From positions 1 through 39,858 of the forward strand of contig CANFWR010000008.1 in assembly GCA_947450865.1 (NCBI GenBank): 39,858 bases of DNA, given 5' to 3'. The notes under the pieces were generated by a model. That model did no database searches and was not told the DNA's origin. It was given only the letters and a program-made list of their open reading frames with translations. Positions 1 through 8,057 of this stretch are shown here, piece after piece (positions within the stretch are counted from its first letter, which is position 1; each line of letters starts with the position of its first letter). The DNA comes from Cytophagaceae bacterium. Lineage in GTDB: Bacteria > Bacteroidota > Bacteroidia > Cytophagales > Spirosomataceae. Position numbers and translations under genes: made by a program.

Positions 1-29
1 ATTTTCCTTAATTTATACGAAAATACGAT

Positions 30-37
30 TAATTTTA
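30..37 (+). promoter_or_regulatory. Putative -7 element of gldC
   Basis: TAATTTTA matches the Bacteroidota -7 consensus TAnnTTTG at 7 of 8 positions. Only five bases (CATCC) separate it from the gldC ATG, so a transcript from it would have almost no leader. The -33 region cannot be judged this close to the window edge. Confidence 0.4.
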
Positions 38-42
38 CATCC

Positions 43-396
43 ATGAAACATTCTGAAATCAATTTTAAAATACAATTAGACGACCAAAATATCCCGGAGC
101 AAATCTCTTGGTCAGCTACTGATAATCCGAACGAAGGCATCGAGGAAACGAAAGCCATTTTAGTCGCGACTTGGGATCCTTATCATAAAGGGACGTTGAC
201 TTTACCGCTTTGGACAAAAGATATGGAAGTGTTAGACATGAAACGTTTCTTCATCGAAATCGTAGGAACCGTAGCAGATGCTTCGTTACAAGCCACAGGT
301 GATAATTTCTTCGCTCAAGAATTAGAGGCCACCTGTCGCACGCTATCATCGCATTTACAGAAAGAAATCGTAGCGTTAGAAAAAGGCGCGAAATAA
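43..396 (+). CDS. gldC: Gliding motility protein GldC
   Basis: 117 aa, the usual GldC length. The central stretch with LTLPLWTKDMEVLDMKRFF and the acidic, mostly soluble composition match the GldC family of Bacteroidota. There is no signal peptide or membrane segment, so a cytoplasmic protein is expected. In Flavobacterium johnsoniae gldC follows gldB and supports efficient gliding and type IX secretion; a gldB would lie outside the left edge, so this cannot be checked. The start follows a near-consensus -7 element by five bases. A thioredoxin-like gene begins two bases after its stop and is probably co-transcribed. Whether the organism actually glides cannot be inferred from gldC alone, because non-gliding Bacteroidota also carry it. 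Confidence 0.85.
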   Translation: MKHSEINFKIQLDDQNIPEQISWSATDNPNEGIEETKAILVATWDPYHKGTLTLPLWTKDMEVLDMKRFFIEIVGTVADASLQATGDNFFAQELEATCRTLSSHLQKEIVALEKGAK

Positions 397-398
397 GT

Positions 399-1433
399 AT
401 GAAAAAAATACTCCTATTCCTGATATTACCCTTTATTGGATCCTCACAAGGCATCAATTTCAGCACCTCTTCCTCCTTGCAAGAAGCTCGAGCAGAAGCG
501 ATCAAGCAAAAAAAATTGCTTTTCATGGAGATTTATGCCCCAGATTGCCACATTTGCAATTCATTTAAAGGCGTATTTAATCAACCAGCGGTAGGAGCAG
601 TATACAACAAGCATTTCGTTAATTATCAATTAGATATTCGCAACCCAGCGAATCAAATGGTCTTAAAACAAGCCGGAATTACTGTAAATGCCACACCCAC
701 ATTTGTTTTCTTTGAGCCTAAATCGATGAAAATTGTACAGGCGAGAATCTTTGGAGAGAAAGAGAATACTGTACCGATGGTAAACGGAATAGGAGCTAAA
801 GCGGCAAATCCAGCCGAGCAAGCAACTCAATTCCCTAAGCGCTTATCCTCAGGAGAAAAGAATCCAGGTATGTTATTGAACTACGCTGAGTATGCGCGAA
901 TCACCGGTGATACGTTATCAAATATCAAGGCTATGAATGCCTATATCGCCTTATTAACGCCGGCGCAATACAGTTCACAATCTACATTTAACTTAATGCA
1001 AGTGGCCTTAATGAGCCACGATAATCAACTTTTTGATTATTTCATTCGCAATTTGAATTACTATAATTCGATTTATGATCCGTCTGTAGTGCGAATGATT
1101 TATGAGAATATTTTCCAAATCACCTTAACTAGCTCACGAGCTGCGCAATTAGGCGAGGCAGGTATTTCAAAATTAAAAGTTCAAATGGCTAAAACAGGGC
1201 TCGACCGTTCTAGTATCGTTCGTAGAACATGGATGGTAGAATCGGATATGCTTTTCAAGCAACGAAAAGCAACGCAAGCGATGAAGGTAATCGATGAACT
1301 AATTAATTCGATGCCGAGCGCTTTAGGGCCTAAAGAAAATCAATTCTTGTGTGATTATGTCAAAGGCAAAACAAAAGATGCCGTTGCTTTGAAAAAAGCA
1401 AAGTCTAATTGGTGCCTGTACGGTACGAAATAA
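399..1433 (+). CDS. Secreted thioredoxin-fold protein with helical C-terminal region
   Basis: 344 aa. An N-terminal hydrophobic signal (MKKILLFLILPFIGSSQG) is followed by a thioredoxin-like domain over about residues 22-125, with the redox motif C50-H-I-C53 in APDCHICNSF and a likely cis-proline loop in NATPTFVFF. The CHIC motif resembles the DsbA-like CPHC type more than thioredoxin CGPC. The remaining 200 residues look alpha-helical, possibly TPR-like, with no recognised domain. Predicted periplasmic or surface thiol-disulfide protein; the partner is unknown. It starts two bases after gldC, so the two genes probably share a transcript. Its stop codon directly abuts the stop of the convergent small membrane protein gene, leaving no room for a separate terminator. 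Confidence 0.75.
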   Translation: MKKILLFLILPFIGSSQGINFSTSSSLQEARAEAIKQKKLLFMEIYAPDCHICNSFKGVFNQPAVGAVYNKHFVNYQLDIRNPANQMVLKQAGITVNATPTFVFFEPKSMKIVQARIFGEKENTVPMVNGIGAKAANPAEQATQFPKRLSSGEKNPGMLLNYAEYARITGDTLSNIKAMNAYIALLTPAQYSSQSTFNLMQVALMSHDNQLFDYFIRNLNYYNSIYDPSVVRMIYENIFQITLTSSRAAQLGEAGISKLKVQMAKTGLDRSSIVRRTWMVESDMLFKQRKATQAMKVIDELINSMPSALGPKENQFLCDYVKGKTKDAVALKKAKSNWCLYGTK

Positions 1434-1622
1434 TTAGCGAATAAACGCGCGGTAAATCATTACAATCAAACAAACGAGAAACATCAAGATCGAGATCTTG
1501 TTAATCGTGTGCATGGCACGGATGTTAAAGTTTGCTGGAGCGCCTGGCTTTGGTTTTTGGAAGACACGAATGAAATACGTGAAAACTTCACCCACCTTAA
1601 ATTGTTCTCTTAATCTGCTCAT
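1434..1622 (-). CDS. Small membrane protein, DUF6728-like
   Basis: 62 aa with one C-terminal transmembrane helix (about residues 42-60, ISILMFLVCLIVMIYRAF) and a basic cytosolic N-terminus containing GEVFTYFIR and NFNIRAMHTINK. These motifs match, from memory, a small protein family found in Bacteroidota (DUF6728); no function is known. The start ATG lies three bases downstream of the ispG stop, so the gene is probably the last member of the ispG transcript. Family assignment is moderately sure; that it is a real gene is well supported by its typical composition, spacing and position. Confidence 0.65.
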   Translation of the reverse strand: MSRLREQFKVGEVFTYFIRVFQKPKPGAPANFNIRAMHTINKISILMFLVCLIVMIYRAFIR

Positions 1623-1625
1623 AAT

Positions 1626-3611
1626 CTAGTCGTTTACAGACGGCTCGCGCCAATCTCCATGTTCTTTTATTAAGGTGATCAATTCATCCACCGCATAATC
1701 GGCTGGAACTGACTTTTTCACTACTTCTTGCCCTTTGTAGAGCGCAATTTTATCTTTTCCAATCCCTACATACCCATAATCTGCATCCGCCATTTCACCC
1801 GGACCATTCACAATGCAGCCCATAATACCAATCTTGATGCCTTTCAGGTGATCCGTTTTTTGGCGAATCATAGCCGTCGTTTCTTGCAAGTCAAATAAGG
1901 TACGACCACAAGACGGACATGAAATGTATTCTGTTTTAGAAATTCGCATTCTACTTGCTTGTAGCGTCCCAAAATTCGTTGAATTACACAAGGCTTCTTT
2001 ATTCTTCGAATGCTTTATGCTTAGCAGCAATCCATCCCCTAAACCATCAATAAACAAGGCGCCACCATCCGTAGGAGCGAACAATTGGAATTGATCATCT
2101 GAAACTGAGGTATAGTTCAAGTGAATTATGACCGGATTTACGATTCCCTTTTCGATCAAATGAAAGAAAGCGCGGCGTAAAGCCGGCATCTGATGCGTAT
2201 TCGTAGAACTTAAAAGAATGACGCAAGTTGAATCAAACAGGTCAGCACCTGACGCTAACTCAGCAGCGTCTATAGAGACGAAATTTAATGTTGAATGCTT
2301 TTGAGGGGCTTTTTGATAATCCGTATAGTCAAATAACGGATATACATAGTCAGAAGGCGTCCAAACCGAGGCATCCTGAATTTGACGTAAACCATTAGGC
2401 AACATAAAATCAAGTGACTGCTGGCCTGTATAAATAAAATCTGCTCCTAGATCATTCATCGCCCATTTATCCGGTTCTGGCAAATAGAAATGTCCTATCG
2501 CTTTTAGATCCGAAATGCTAATGTTCGATTTAGCAGAGAAATCAGCGATTACGCGAGGAACCTGATGCCCGCCTATCGAAAAGATTTCTGTTGTCTTTCT
2601 ACGTGAATGTGCAAAGGGATTAATAGGGGAGTCAAACGCAACAGAATGACCTGAAAAAACGGAAATAGGATCCTGAGACGCGGCACGCGTATCATACCGA
2701 CGCACTAAGTCTTGTGCTACTGGAATTTCAAATTCTGGATCTTCTGTTAATGAAACGCGAATGGTATCTCCTAATCCATCTTCTAATAAAGTGCCAATCC
2801 CTACAGCAGATTTAATCCGACCATCCTCGCCCTCTCCAGCCTCTGTTACCCCTAAGTGCATTGGATATGCCTTAAATCCGCCATCCTTTAATTTCTTACT
2901 TAATAAACGATAAGCTTCCACCATCACCTGTGTATTCGATGATTTCATCGAAAGCACAATGTTGAAATAGTTTTCATCCTCACAAATGCGTAAGAACTCT
3001 AAAGCCGATTCCACCATCCCATGTGGTGTATCACCATAGCGACTTAAAATACGATCTGAAAGCGAACCATGGTTCGTTCCAATACGCATCGCCGTGCCAT
3101 ATTCTTTGCAGATTTTGACTAATGGAAGGAATTTATCCCGAATACGGTCTAGTTCTGATGCATAGGAAGCATCGGTATAATCAATCGTCTCAAAACGTTT
3201 TTTATCAGCATAGTTACCTGGATTGATACGCACCTTTTCCACTATTCTTGCAGCCAATTCAGCTGCGTTAGGGGTAAAGTGAATATCAGCCACTAAAGGT
3301 GTGGTATAACCACGCTCGCGTAATCCTTTTCGAATATTCTCGAGGTTTTGGGCCTCTTTCACAGATGGAGCAGTAATGCGAACTAATTCACAACCGGCAT
3401 CAATCATTCGGATGGATTGCTCAATGGAACCTTGCGTATCCATCGTATCCACTGTAGTCATCGACTGAATTCGAATAGGGAAGTCAGAACCTAAATAGAG
3501 ATCACCTATTTGTACTGGGATAGTATTACGTCTTTCATACGCATAGAGCGACGAAGCGTACTGATTTCCATCAGCAATAAGAGGATCTGTCAAATTCAAC
3601 ATGTTAGACAT
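1626..3611 (-). CDS. ispG: 4-hydroxy-3-methylbut-2-enyl diphosphate synthase, three-domain type
   Basis: IspG (GcpE) converts 2-C-methyl-D-erythritol 2,4-cyclodiphosphate to HMBPP in the MEP isoprenoid pathway. The N-terminal TIM barrel starts near PVQIGDLYLG and carries IQSMTTVDTMD. The C-terminal half holds the [4Fe-4S] ligands, cysteines at CPSC (about residues 565 and 568) and MGC (about 599), followed by the IVNGPGEMADADYGYVG signature. At 661 aa it is much longer than the roughly 370-aa enterobacterial enzyme because of an extra domain of about 270 residues in the middle, as known for Bacteroidota, Chlamydiae and plants. The ORF track begins at a TTG (3629), but that TTG is part of a perfect -7 promoter element, so the ATG at 3611 is the better start. 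Confidence 0.93.
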   Translation of the reverse strand: MSNMLNLTDPLIADGNQYASSLYAYERRNTIPVQIGDLYLGSDFPIRIQSMTTVDTMDTQGSIEQSIRMIDAGCELVRITAPSVKEAQNLENIRKGLRERGYTTPLVADIHFTPNAAELAARIVEKVRINPGNYADKKRFETIDYTDASYASELDRIRDKFLPLVKICKEYGTAMRIGTNHGSLSDRILSRYGDTPHGMVESALEFLRICEDENYFNIVLSMKSSNTQVMVEAYRLLSKKLKDGGFKAYPMHLGVTEAGEGEDGRIKSAVGIGTLLEDGLGDTIRVSLTEDPEFEIPVAQDLVRRYDTRAASQDPISVFSGHSVAFDSPINPFAHSRRKTTEIFSIGGHQVPRVIADFSAKSNISISDLKAIGHFYLPEPDKWAMNDLGADFIYTGQQSLDFMLPNGLRQIQDASVWTPSDYVYPLFDYTDYQKAPQKHSTLNFVSIDAAELASGADLFDSTCVILLSSTNTHQMPALRRAFFHLIEKGIVNPVIIHLNYTSVSDDQFQLFAPTDGGALFIDGLGDGLLLSIKHSKNKEALCNSTNFGTLQASRMRISKTEYISCPSCGRTLFDLQETTAMIRQKTDHLKGIKIGIMGCIVNGPGEMADADYGYVGIGKDKIALYKGQEVVKKSVPADYAVDELITLIKEHGDWREPSVND

Positions 3612-3626
3612 ATTAGAAACAAAACG

Positions 3627-3634
3627 CAAAAATA
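3627..3634 (-). promoter_or_regulatory. -7 promoter element of ispG
   Basis: Read on the minus strand this is TATTTTTG, a perfect TAnnTTTG. It lies in the short gap between the MFS gene and ispG, 15 bases before the ATG at 3611. It implies that ispG can be transcribed independently of the upstream sugar genes. It also rules out the TTG at 3629 as a start for transcripts from this promoter. Confidence 0.6.
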
Positions 3635-3641
3635 GGCAATT

Positions 3642-4844
3642 CTACTTCCAAGAACTCTTTTTATGACCAATTGTTGCGTAATAATAGATAAAAATATAGC
3701 AAGGGATCAAAATAAGGTAAGCGCTCTGCGTATTTCTGATTTGGTCAGCAATTTTACCATATAACAAAGGCATTAGCGCACCACCTGAAATCATCATAAT
3801 GATTAAAGCACTACCAATCTTCGTAAACTTACCTAATCCATTAATCGCTAGTGGCCACAATGCCGGCCACATTAACGCATTCGCTAAACCTAGTAAGGCT
3901 AAACATAAGACGGAGTTAAATCCAGTAAATGCAATAGCTCCAATCGAGAATAGAACACCTAAAATGGCCGAATAATTCAAGGCCTTTTGTTGAGATAAGT
4001 ATTTGGGAATAAAGAAGATACCAATAACATAACCCGCTAACATCCCATATAATGTATAGGTCGTAAAACTCTTTGCCACATCTTGACTAAAGCCTTGAGA
4101 AACCCCATAATTAATAATTGTATCTCCCGCGATCACTTCTACACCTACATAAACGAAAAAAGCGACTAAGCCTAAGACTAAACTAGGGTAAGCCCAAACA
4201 CTTGATTTAGCATTTCCTGCTTCCTCCACGGTTTCCTCTGCTTCCACTTCAGGTAAAGAAGAAAACCATACCCAAATGGCTAAAACTACTAAAACCGCCG
4301 TCATAATACCATAAGGCATAATGACGATGGCTAATTTTTTAGATCCGGCCACCGCACTTGAAAGAAATAATCCACCAAAAATAAACTGGCTCAAAATCCC
4401 TGCCACTTTATTGCAAATTCCCATCACAGAAATACGTTGAGCAGCTGAATCGGCAGGTCCCAAAATCGTTACATAAGGATTCGAAGCCGTTTGTAAAAGT
4501 GCTAAACCAGTTCCAATGACAAAAAGCCCAAATAAGAACATGGGATAATTTTCCATTTGAGCAGCTGGAATAAATAATAAGGTTCCCACAGCCATCGCTA
4601 ATAAACCAAGCGACATCCCTTTTTTAAAGCCTGTCTTAGCTAAGACCCAAGAAGACGGAATCGCCATCACGAAATAAGAGATAAAAAAGGCAAAGGTGAC
4701 TAATAAGGAATCGAAATTATTTAATTGAAAAGCATCCTTAAAGAAGGCGATTAGCACCGAATTCACCCAGGTCACAAAACCAAAGACAAAGAATAGAATA
4801 CCGATAATTAAAAGAGGTCCGTTAACGTTTTTTGATTGGTTCAT
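3642..4844 (-). CDS. Sugar MFS transporter, FucP/GluP family
   Basis: 400 aa, about 12 transmembrane helices. The first helices (FFVFGFVTWVNSVLIAFFKDAF), the GFKKGMSLGLL loop and LLQTASNPYVTILGP are typical of the fucose/glucose/galactose:proton symporter family (FucP, GluP, NagP). The substrate cannot be read from the sequence; the upstream GH109-like enzyme, four bases away, suggests an amino sugar or a hexose released from glycoconjugates. The protein sits in the inner membrane. It is the second gene of a probable minus-strand operon, with ispG following 30 bases beyond its stop under its own promoter. Confidence 0.85.
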   Translation of the reverse strand: MNQSKNVNGPLLIIGILFFVFGFVTWVNSVLIAFFKDAFQLNNFDSLLVTFAFFISYFVMAIPSSWVLAKTGFKKGMSLGLLAMAVGTLLFIPAAQMENYPMFLFGLFVIGTGLALLQTASNPYVTILGPADSAAQRISVMGICNKVAGILSQFIFGGLFLSSAVAGSKKLAIVIMPYGIMTAVLVVLAIWVWFSSLPEVEAEETVEEAGNAKSSVWAYPSLVLGLVAFFVYVGVEVIAGDTIINYGVSQGFSQDVAKSFTTYTLYGMLAGYVIGIFFIPKYLSQQKALNYSAILGVLFSIGAIAFTGFNSVLCLALLGLANALMWPALWPLAINGLGKFTKIGSALIIMMISGGALMPLLYGKIADQIRNTQSAYLILIPCYIFIYYYATIGHKKSSWK

Positions 4845-4848
4845 AGGT

Positions 4849-6201
4849 TTAGTATTGATCGTTTAAAGCAAAAATGGGTTGATTTTTTTTCCATTTACCG
4901 CGGGTAAAATCAGGTATTTGGATAGGAGCGGAGCCCTTTTTAATTGATTCCTCAGACAATGGCGCAATGGCCGACCAAGCCGCCGCATCATACACGTCGA
5001 TCGGTGGCGCAACTTTCGCCTTAATCGCCTCAATAAAGGCTCTTAAAACGAAATAATCGATACCTCCGTGGCCCGCATTCTCCGCATCAGCGGCATGCGC
5101 TTTCCATAATGGGTGATCGTATTTCTCTAAATAAGGCTTCGCTTCTTCCCAGCGGTGTGCTTTAGCAGAAACTCCCTCTAAATAAATTGATTTATTGTCT
5201 TCCATCCAAAGTCCTTTTGTGCCTTGAACTCGGAATCCAAGTGAATAAGGACGTGGTGAATTCGTATCATGCGTAATGAGAATCGTTTCTCCATTGACAC
5301 ATTTGATCATGGTTTGGACGATGTCACCGCATTTGAAATTGACTTTCGCATTTGGATGATCAGCGCCTCCTTTTTCAACGATGTAATTATGTAGTCCCAA
5401 AGATGGCGTAGCCATTGATGTCAAATAAGCAAACTGATTTCCACGATTAATATTCAACATCTCAGCCACCGGTCCTAAACCGTGTGTTGGATACAAATCG
5501 CCATTGCGATCGACAGAGTGCTGGGTACGCCATTTGGCCTCAGAAAAACCTTTCTCCCCAAACTCCACTCCACCACCGTAGGCTTGCTTTCCATCATTAA
5601 ATTTCACTTCACGCAAATCGTGCTGGTAGCCACACTGTACGTGATTTAAGGTACCAAACATCCCTTGACGAACCATATTTAACGTGGCGAGCACATCACG
5701 ACGGTAACACACATTCTCCAAAATCATGCAATGAGAACCCGTTTTCTCGTACATATTGACGAGATCCCACGATTCTTTCAAGGTGACAGTCGCTGATACT
5801 TCTACGCCCGCGTATTTGCCTTGCTTCATCACTTCTAAGGCCATCGGAACGTGCCACTCCCAAGGAGTCGCAATCACCACGCCATCGATATCTGTACGCT
5901 TAGCTAAATTTTCAAAATCTTTTTCAGTTTTGCCATAGACCGCAGGAGCAGGACGCCCTTTGTCTGAAACCATCTTTAAAGCGATGTCAATGGCTTTAGG
6001 GTCAATATCACAAATGGCTACCACCTCGACATCCGGTCGATACATGGCCATTTCGAGGTGATTTTGGCCTCTTAATCCCACGCCAATAAAACCTAAACGT
6101 ACTTTTGTTTGTTCTTCTGGTAGCTGTCGTAGGAAAGTGGGGAATAAAGCGGTACCTGAGGTATATACTAAGGAATCGGAGATAAATTTCCTTCTTTTCA
6201 T
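4849..6201 (-). CDS. Gfo/Idh/MocA family protein of the GH109 type
   Basis: 450 aa. The N-terminus MKRRKFIS resembles a Tat signal (RRxFI). The Rossmann domain has GFIGVGLRG and AICDIDPKA for NAD binding. ENVCYRRDVLATLNMVRQG, GDLYPTHGLGPV and GHGGIDYFVLRAF are hallmarks of GH109 alpha-N-acetylgalactosaminidases, which cleave by an NAD-dependent redox-elimination mechanism. Likely role is removal of terminal GalNAc or a related sugar, with the product taken up by the MFS transporter encoded four bases downstream. GH109 members have varied specificity, so the substrate is inferred. It is divergent from the PTPS gene, with a 70-bp gap holding promoters for both directions. Confidence 0.82.
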   Translation of the reverse strand: MKRRKFISDSLVYTSGTALFPTFLRQLPEEQTKVRLGFIGVGLRGQNHLEMAMYRPDVEVVAICDIDPKAIDIALKMVSDKGRPAPAVYGKTEKDFENLAKRTDIDGVVIATPWEWHVPMALEVMKQGKYAGVEVSATVTLKESWDLVNMYEKTGSHCMILENVCYRRDVLATLNMVRQGMFGTLNHVQCGYQHDLREVKFNDGKQAYGGGVEFGEKGFSEAKWRTQHSVDRNGDLYPTHGLGPVAEMLNINRGNQFAYLTSMATPSLGLHNYIVEKGGADHPNAKVNFKCGDIVQTMIKCVNGETILITHDTNSPRPYSLGFRVQGTKGLWMEDNKSIYLEGVSAKAHRWEEAKPYLEKYDHPLWKAHAADAENAGHGGIDYFVLRAFIEAIKAKVAPPIDVYDAAAWSAIAPLSEESIKKGSAPIQIPDFTRGKWKKNQPIFALNDQY

Positions 6202-6271
6202 TTTGTTAACGATAGGTTTTAAAAGATGAAATTTAAGGAAAATACTTTAAATTTATAAGAATTTAGAAAAA

Positions 6272-6694
6272 ATGACTGAAGCTCCTCGCGTTACCGTATT
6301 CCGAAAAGAACATTTCAATGCTGCGCATCGTTTGCATAATCCACTTTGGATAGCTGAGAAAAACAAAGAAATTTTCGGGTTATGTAACAATCCGAACTAC
6401 CATGGACATAATTATGAAATTATTATTCAGGTAACCGGAACAATTGACCCAGAAACGGGTTATGTCATTGATACGAAGTTTTTATCGGATTTAGCCCAAA
6501 CAGAGGTTTGCAAAAAATTCGATCACAAGAATTTAAATTTAGACGTACCTGAGTTCGCTAATTTGAATCCTTCCGCCGAAAACATCGTTATGGTGATTTA
6601 TAATAAACTGAGGGCTAAACTCCCTTCTAAATTAGATTTAAAAATCAGATTGTATGAAACAGAAAGAAATTTCGTTGAATTCCCTGCTAATTGA
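6272..6694 (+). CDS. 6-pyruvoyl-tetrahydropterin synthase / QueD family enzyme
   Basis: 140 aa. Zinc ligands are the His in FNAAHRL and both His of HGHNY. The catalytic Cys is in GLCNNPNYHGHNY, the Asp-His pair in KKFDHKNLN, and the pterin-anchoring Glu in YETERNF. The CNNPNxHGHNY form is the one seen in eukaryotic-type PTPS rather than the shorter CxxLHGH of E. coli QueD. It acts on dihydroneopterin triphosphate, the product of FolE, whose gene overlaps its 3' end by 41 bases. No queC, queE or queF is in the window. With folE and an SDR in the same transcript, 6-pyruvoyl-tetrahydropterin formation is the favoured reading; 6-carboxytetrahydropterin synthase for queuosine remains possible. Confidence 0.85.
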   Translation: MTEAPRVTVFRKEHFNAAHRLHNPLWIAEKNKEIFGLCNNPNYHGHNYEIIIQVTGTIDPETGYVIDTKFLSDLAQTEVCKKFDHKNLNLDVPEFANLNPSAENIVMVIYNKLRAKLPSKLDLKIRLYETERNFVEFPAN

Positions 6695-7355
6695 TACCGA
6701 CCGTTTCTTGTTAACTGACGAGGAAATTGGAGATAATCATGTAGCCACCTCTATCGAAACACCGATGAGGGAGGATGCTTTTGATCTTTCTGATTCGGAG
6801 AAAATAGCCATTATTGAATCGCATTTCCGTGAAATCATGTTAACCTTAGGGTTAGATTTGACGGATGATTCATTACGCGGTACTCCTAAAAGAGTCGCAA
6901 AAATGTACATAGAGGAAATCTTTAGTGGGTTAAATCCTGCTAATGAGCCTAAAATAGCCTTATTTGAAAATAAATATGGTTATAATGAAATGTTGATCGA
7001 AAAGAACATTTCGTTCTATTCTAATTGCGAGCACCATTTCGTACCTATCATGGGTAAGACGCACATCGCTTATATTTCTTCTGGACAAGTCATTGGCCTT
7101 TCTAAACTGAATCGTATTGTACAGTTTTATGCCAAAAGACCGCAGGTTCAAGAGCGTCTAACGATGCAAATTGCGAAGCATCTTCAGAGAGTATTGAAAA
7201 CAGATCACGTTGCCGTTTTCATCGATGCTAAACACTTGTGTGTTTCTTCGAGAGGGGTAAAAGACGAGGCAACCTCTACCATTACTTCCTACTATGGTGG
7301 TAAATTCCAAGAGGACAATACCAGAAGAGAATTCTTACAATCTATTCAAGCCTAA
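6654..7355 (+). CDS. folE: GTP cyclohydrolase I
   Basis: 233 aa. Converts GTP to 7,8-dihydroneopterin triphosphate, the first step of folate, biopterin and queuosine synthesis. Zinc ligands are visible in SNCEHHFVP and HLCVSSRG, with the signature GLSKLNRIVQFYAKRPQVQERL between them. The first 45 or so residues are a variable acidic extension, normal in this family. The ATG at 6654 lies 41 bases inside the PTPS gene, suggesting translational coupling; the next in-frame ATG (6765) would also leave the core domain intact. The downstream SDR begins three bases after its stop. Position between PTPS and an SDR points to a dedicated reduced-pterin pathway, although the enzyme could serve folate synthesis as well. 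Confidence 0.95.
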   Translation: MKQKEISLNSLLIDTDRFLLTDEEIGDNHVATSIETPMREDAFDLSDSEKIAIIESHFREIMLTLGLDLTDDSLRGTPKRVAKMYIEEIFSGLNPANEPKIALFENKYGYNEMLIEKNISFYSNCEHHFVPIMGKTHIAYISSGQVIGLSKLNRIVQFYAKRPQVQERLTMQIAKHLQRVLKTDHVAVFIDAKHLCVSSRGVKDEATSTITSYYGGKFQEDNTRREFLQSIQA

Positions 7356-7358
7356 ATC

Positions 7359-8057
7359 ATGGGAAAATACGTTATTGTAGGGGCTAGCCAAGGAATTGGT
7401 GAGTCCATTGCTACTGCTTTGCTTACCGCTGGCCACGAAGTGATTAACTTCTCTAGAAATCCTTCATCGATTAATGGGATTGAAAACCATTCTTGGGATG
7501 CATTAGGATCGGACGATTCTGCCATTTCAGCTTTCACTGGACCTGTAGATGGGATCGCCTATTGCCCAGGTAGCATTAATTTAAAACCTTTCCACCGCTT
7601 GACTTCGGCAGACTTTGAGAAAGACTTTCAGATTAATGTGTTAGGTGCGGTTCGCGTTATTCAGGCGCTTTTACCAGCTTTGAAACAATCTGAGACTTCC
7701 TCCATTGTGCTTTTTAGCACCGTAGCGGTGCAGACGGGTATGGGCTTTCACGCCTCCATTGCCAGCTCAAAAGGGGCCATCGAAGGTCTGACACGTTCGT
7801 TAGCGGCGGAATTAGCGGCAAACAAGATTCGCGTCAATGCGATTGCGCCTTCTTTAACACAAACACCATTAGCGGGAGCTTTATTAAATTCTCCGGAGAA
7901 AATCGAGGCAGGGGGTAAAAGACATCCATTAGGACGTGTAGGACAAGCTGAAGATGTGGCTAATTTGGCAACATTTTTGTTAAATCCAGCGAATTCGTGG
8001 ATAACGGGACAAATTATTGGGGTAGACGGAGGAATCGGATCCCTAAGAACGAGCTAA
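7359..8057 (+). CDS. Atypical short-chain dehydrogenase linked to folE
   Basis: 232 aa, Rossmann fold. The nucleotide-binding loop is VGASQGIG. The usual NNAG is replaced by YCPGSINLKPF. The active-site region reads STVAVQTGMGFHASIASSKGA: the lysine is present, but the residue four before it, normally the catalytic Tyr of YxxxK, is Ile. The C-terminal part is classical (RVNAIAPSLTQTPLA, ITGQIIGVDGG). It starts three bases after folE, so it is probably the third gene of the pterin operon, where a sepiapterin-reductase-like step is expected. The missing Tyr makes ordinary SDR catalysis doubtful; His in FHAS or another residue might substitute. I recall similar Tyr-less SDRs in other bacteria, so this is probably a subfamily and not decay. 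Its 3' end overlaps the convergent CDF gene by 15 bases. Confidence 0.8.
   Translation: MGKYVIVGASQGIGESIATALLTAGHEVINFSRNPSSINGIENHSWDALGSDDSAISAFTGPVDGIAYCPGSINLKPFHRLTSADFEKDFQINVLGAVRVIQALLPALKQSETSSIVLFSTVAVQTGMGFHASIASSKGAIEGLTRSLAAELAANKIRVNAIAPSLTQTPLAGALLNSPEKIEAGGKRHPLGRVGQAEDVANLATFLLNPANSWITGQIIGVDGGIGSLRTS

Noticed and set aside
251-526. 91-aa minus-strand ORF across gldC and the thioredoxin gene
   Set aside because: It lies antisense to two well-supported coding regions and has no recognisable domain.
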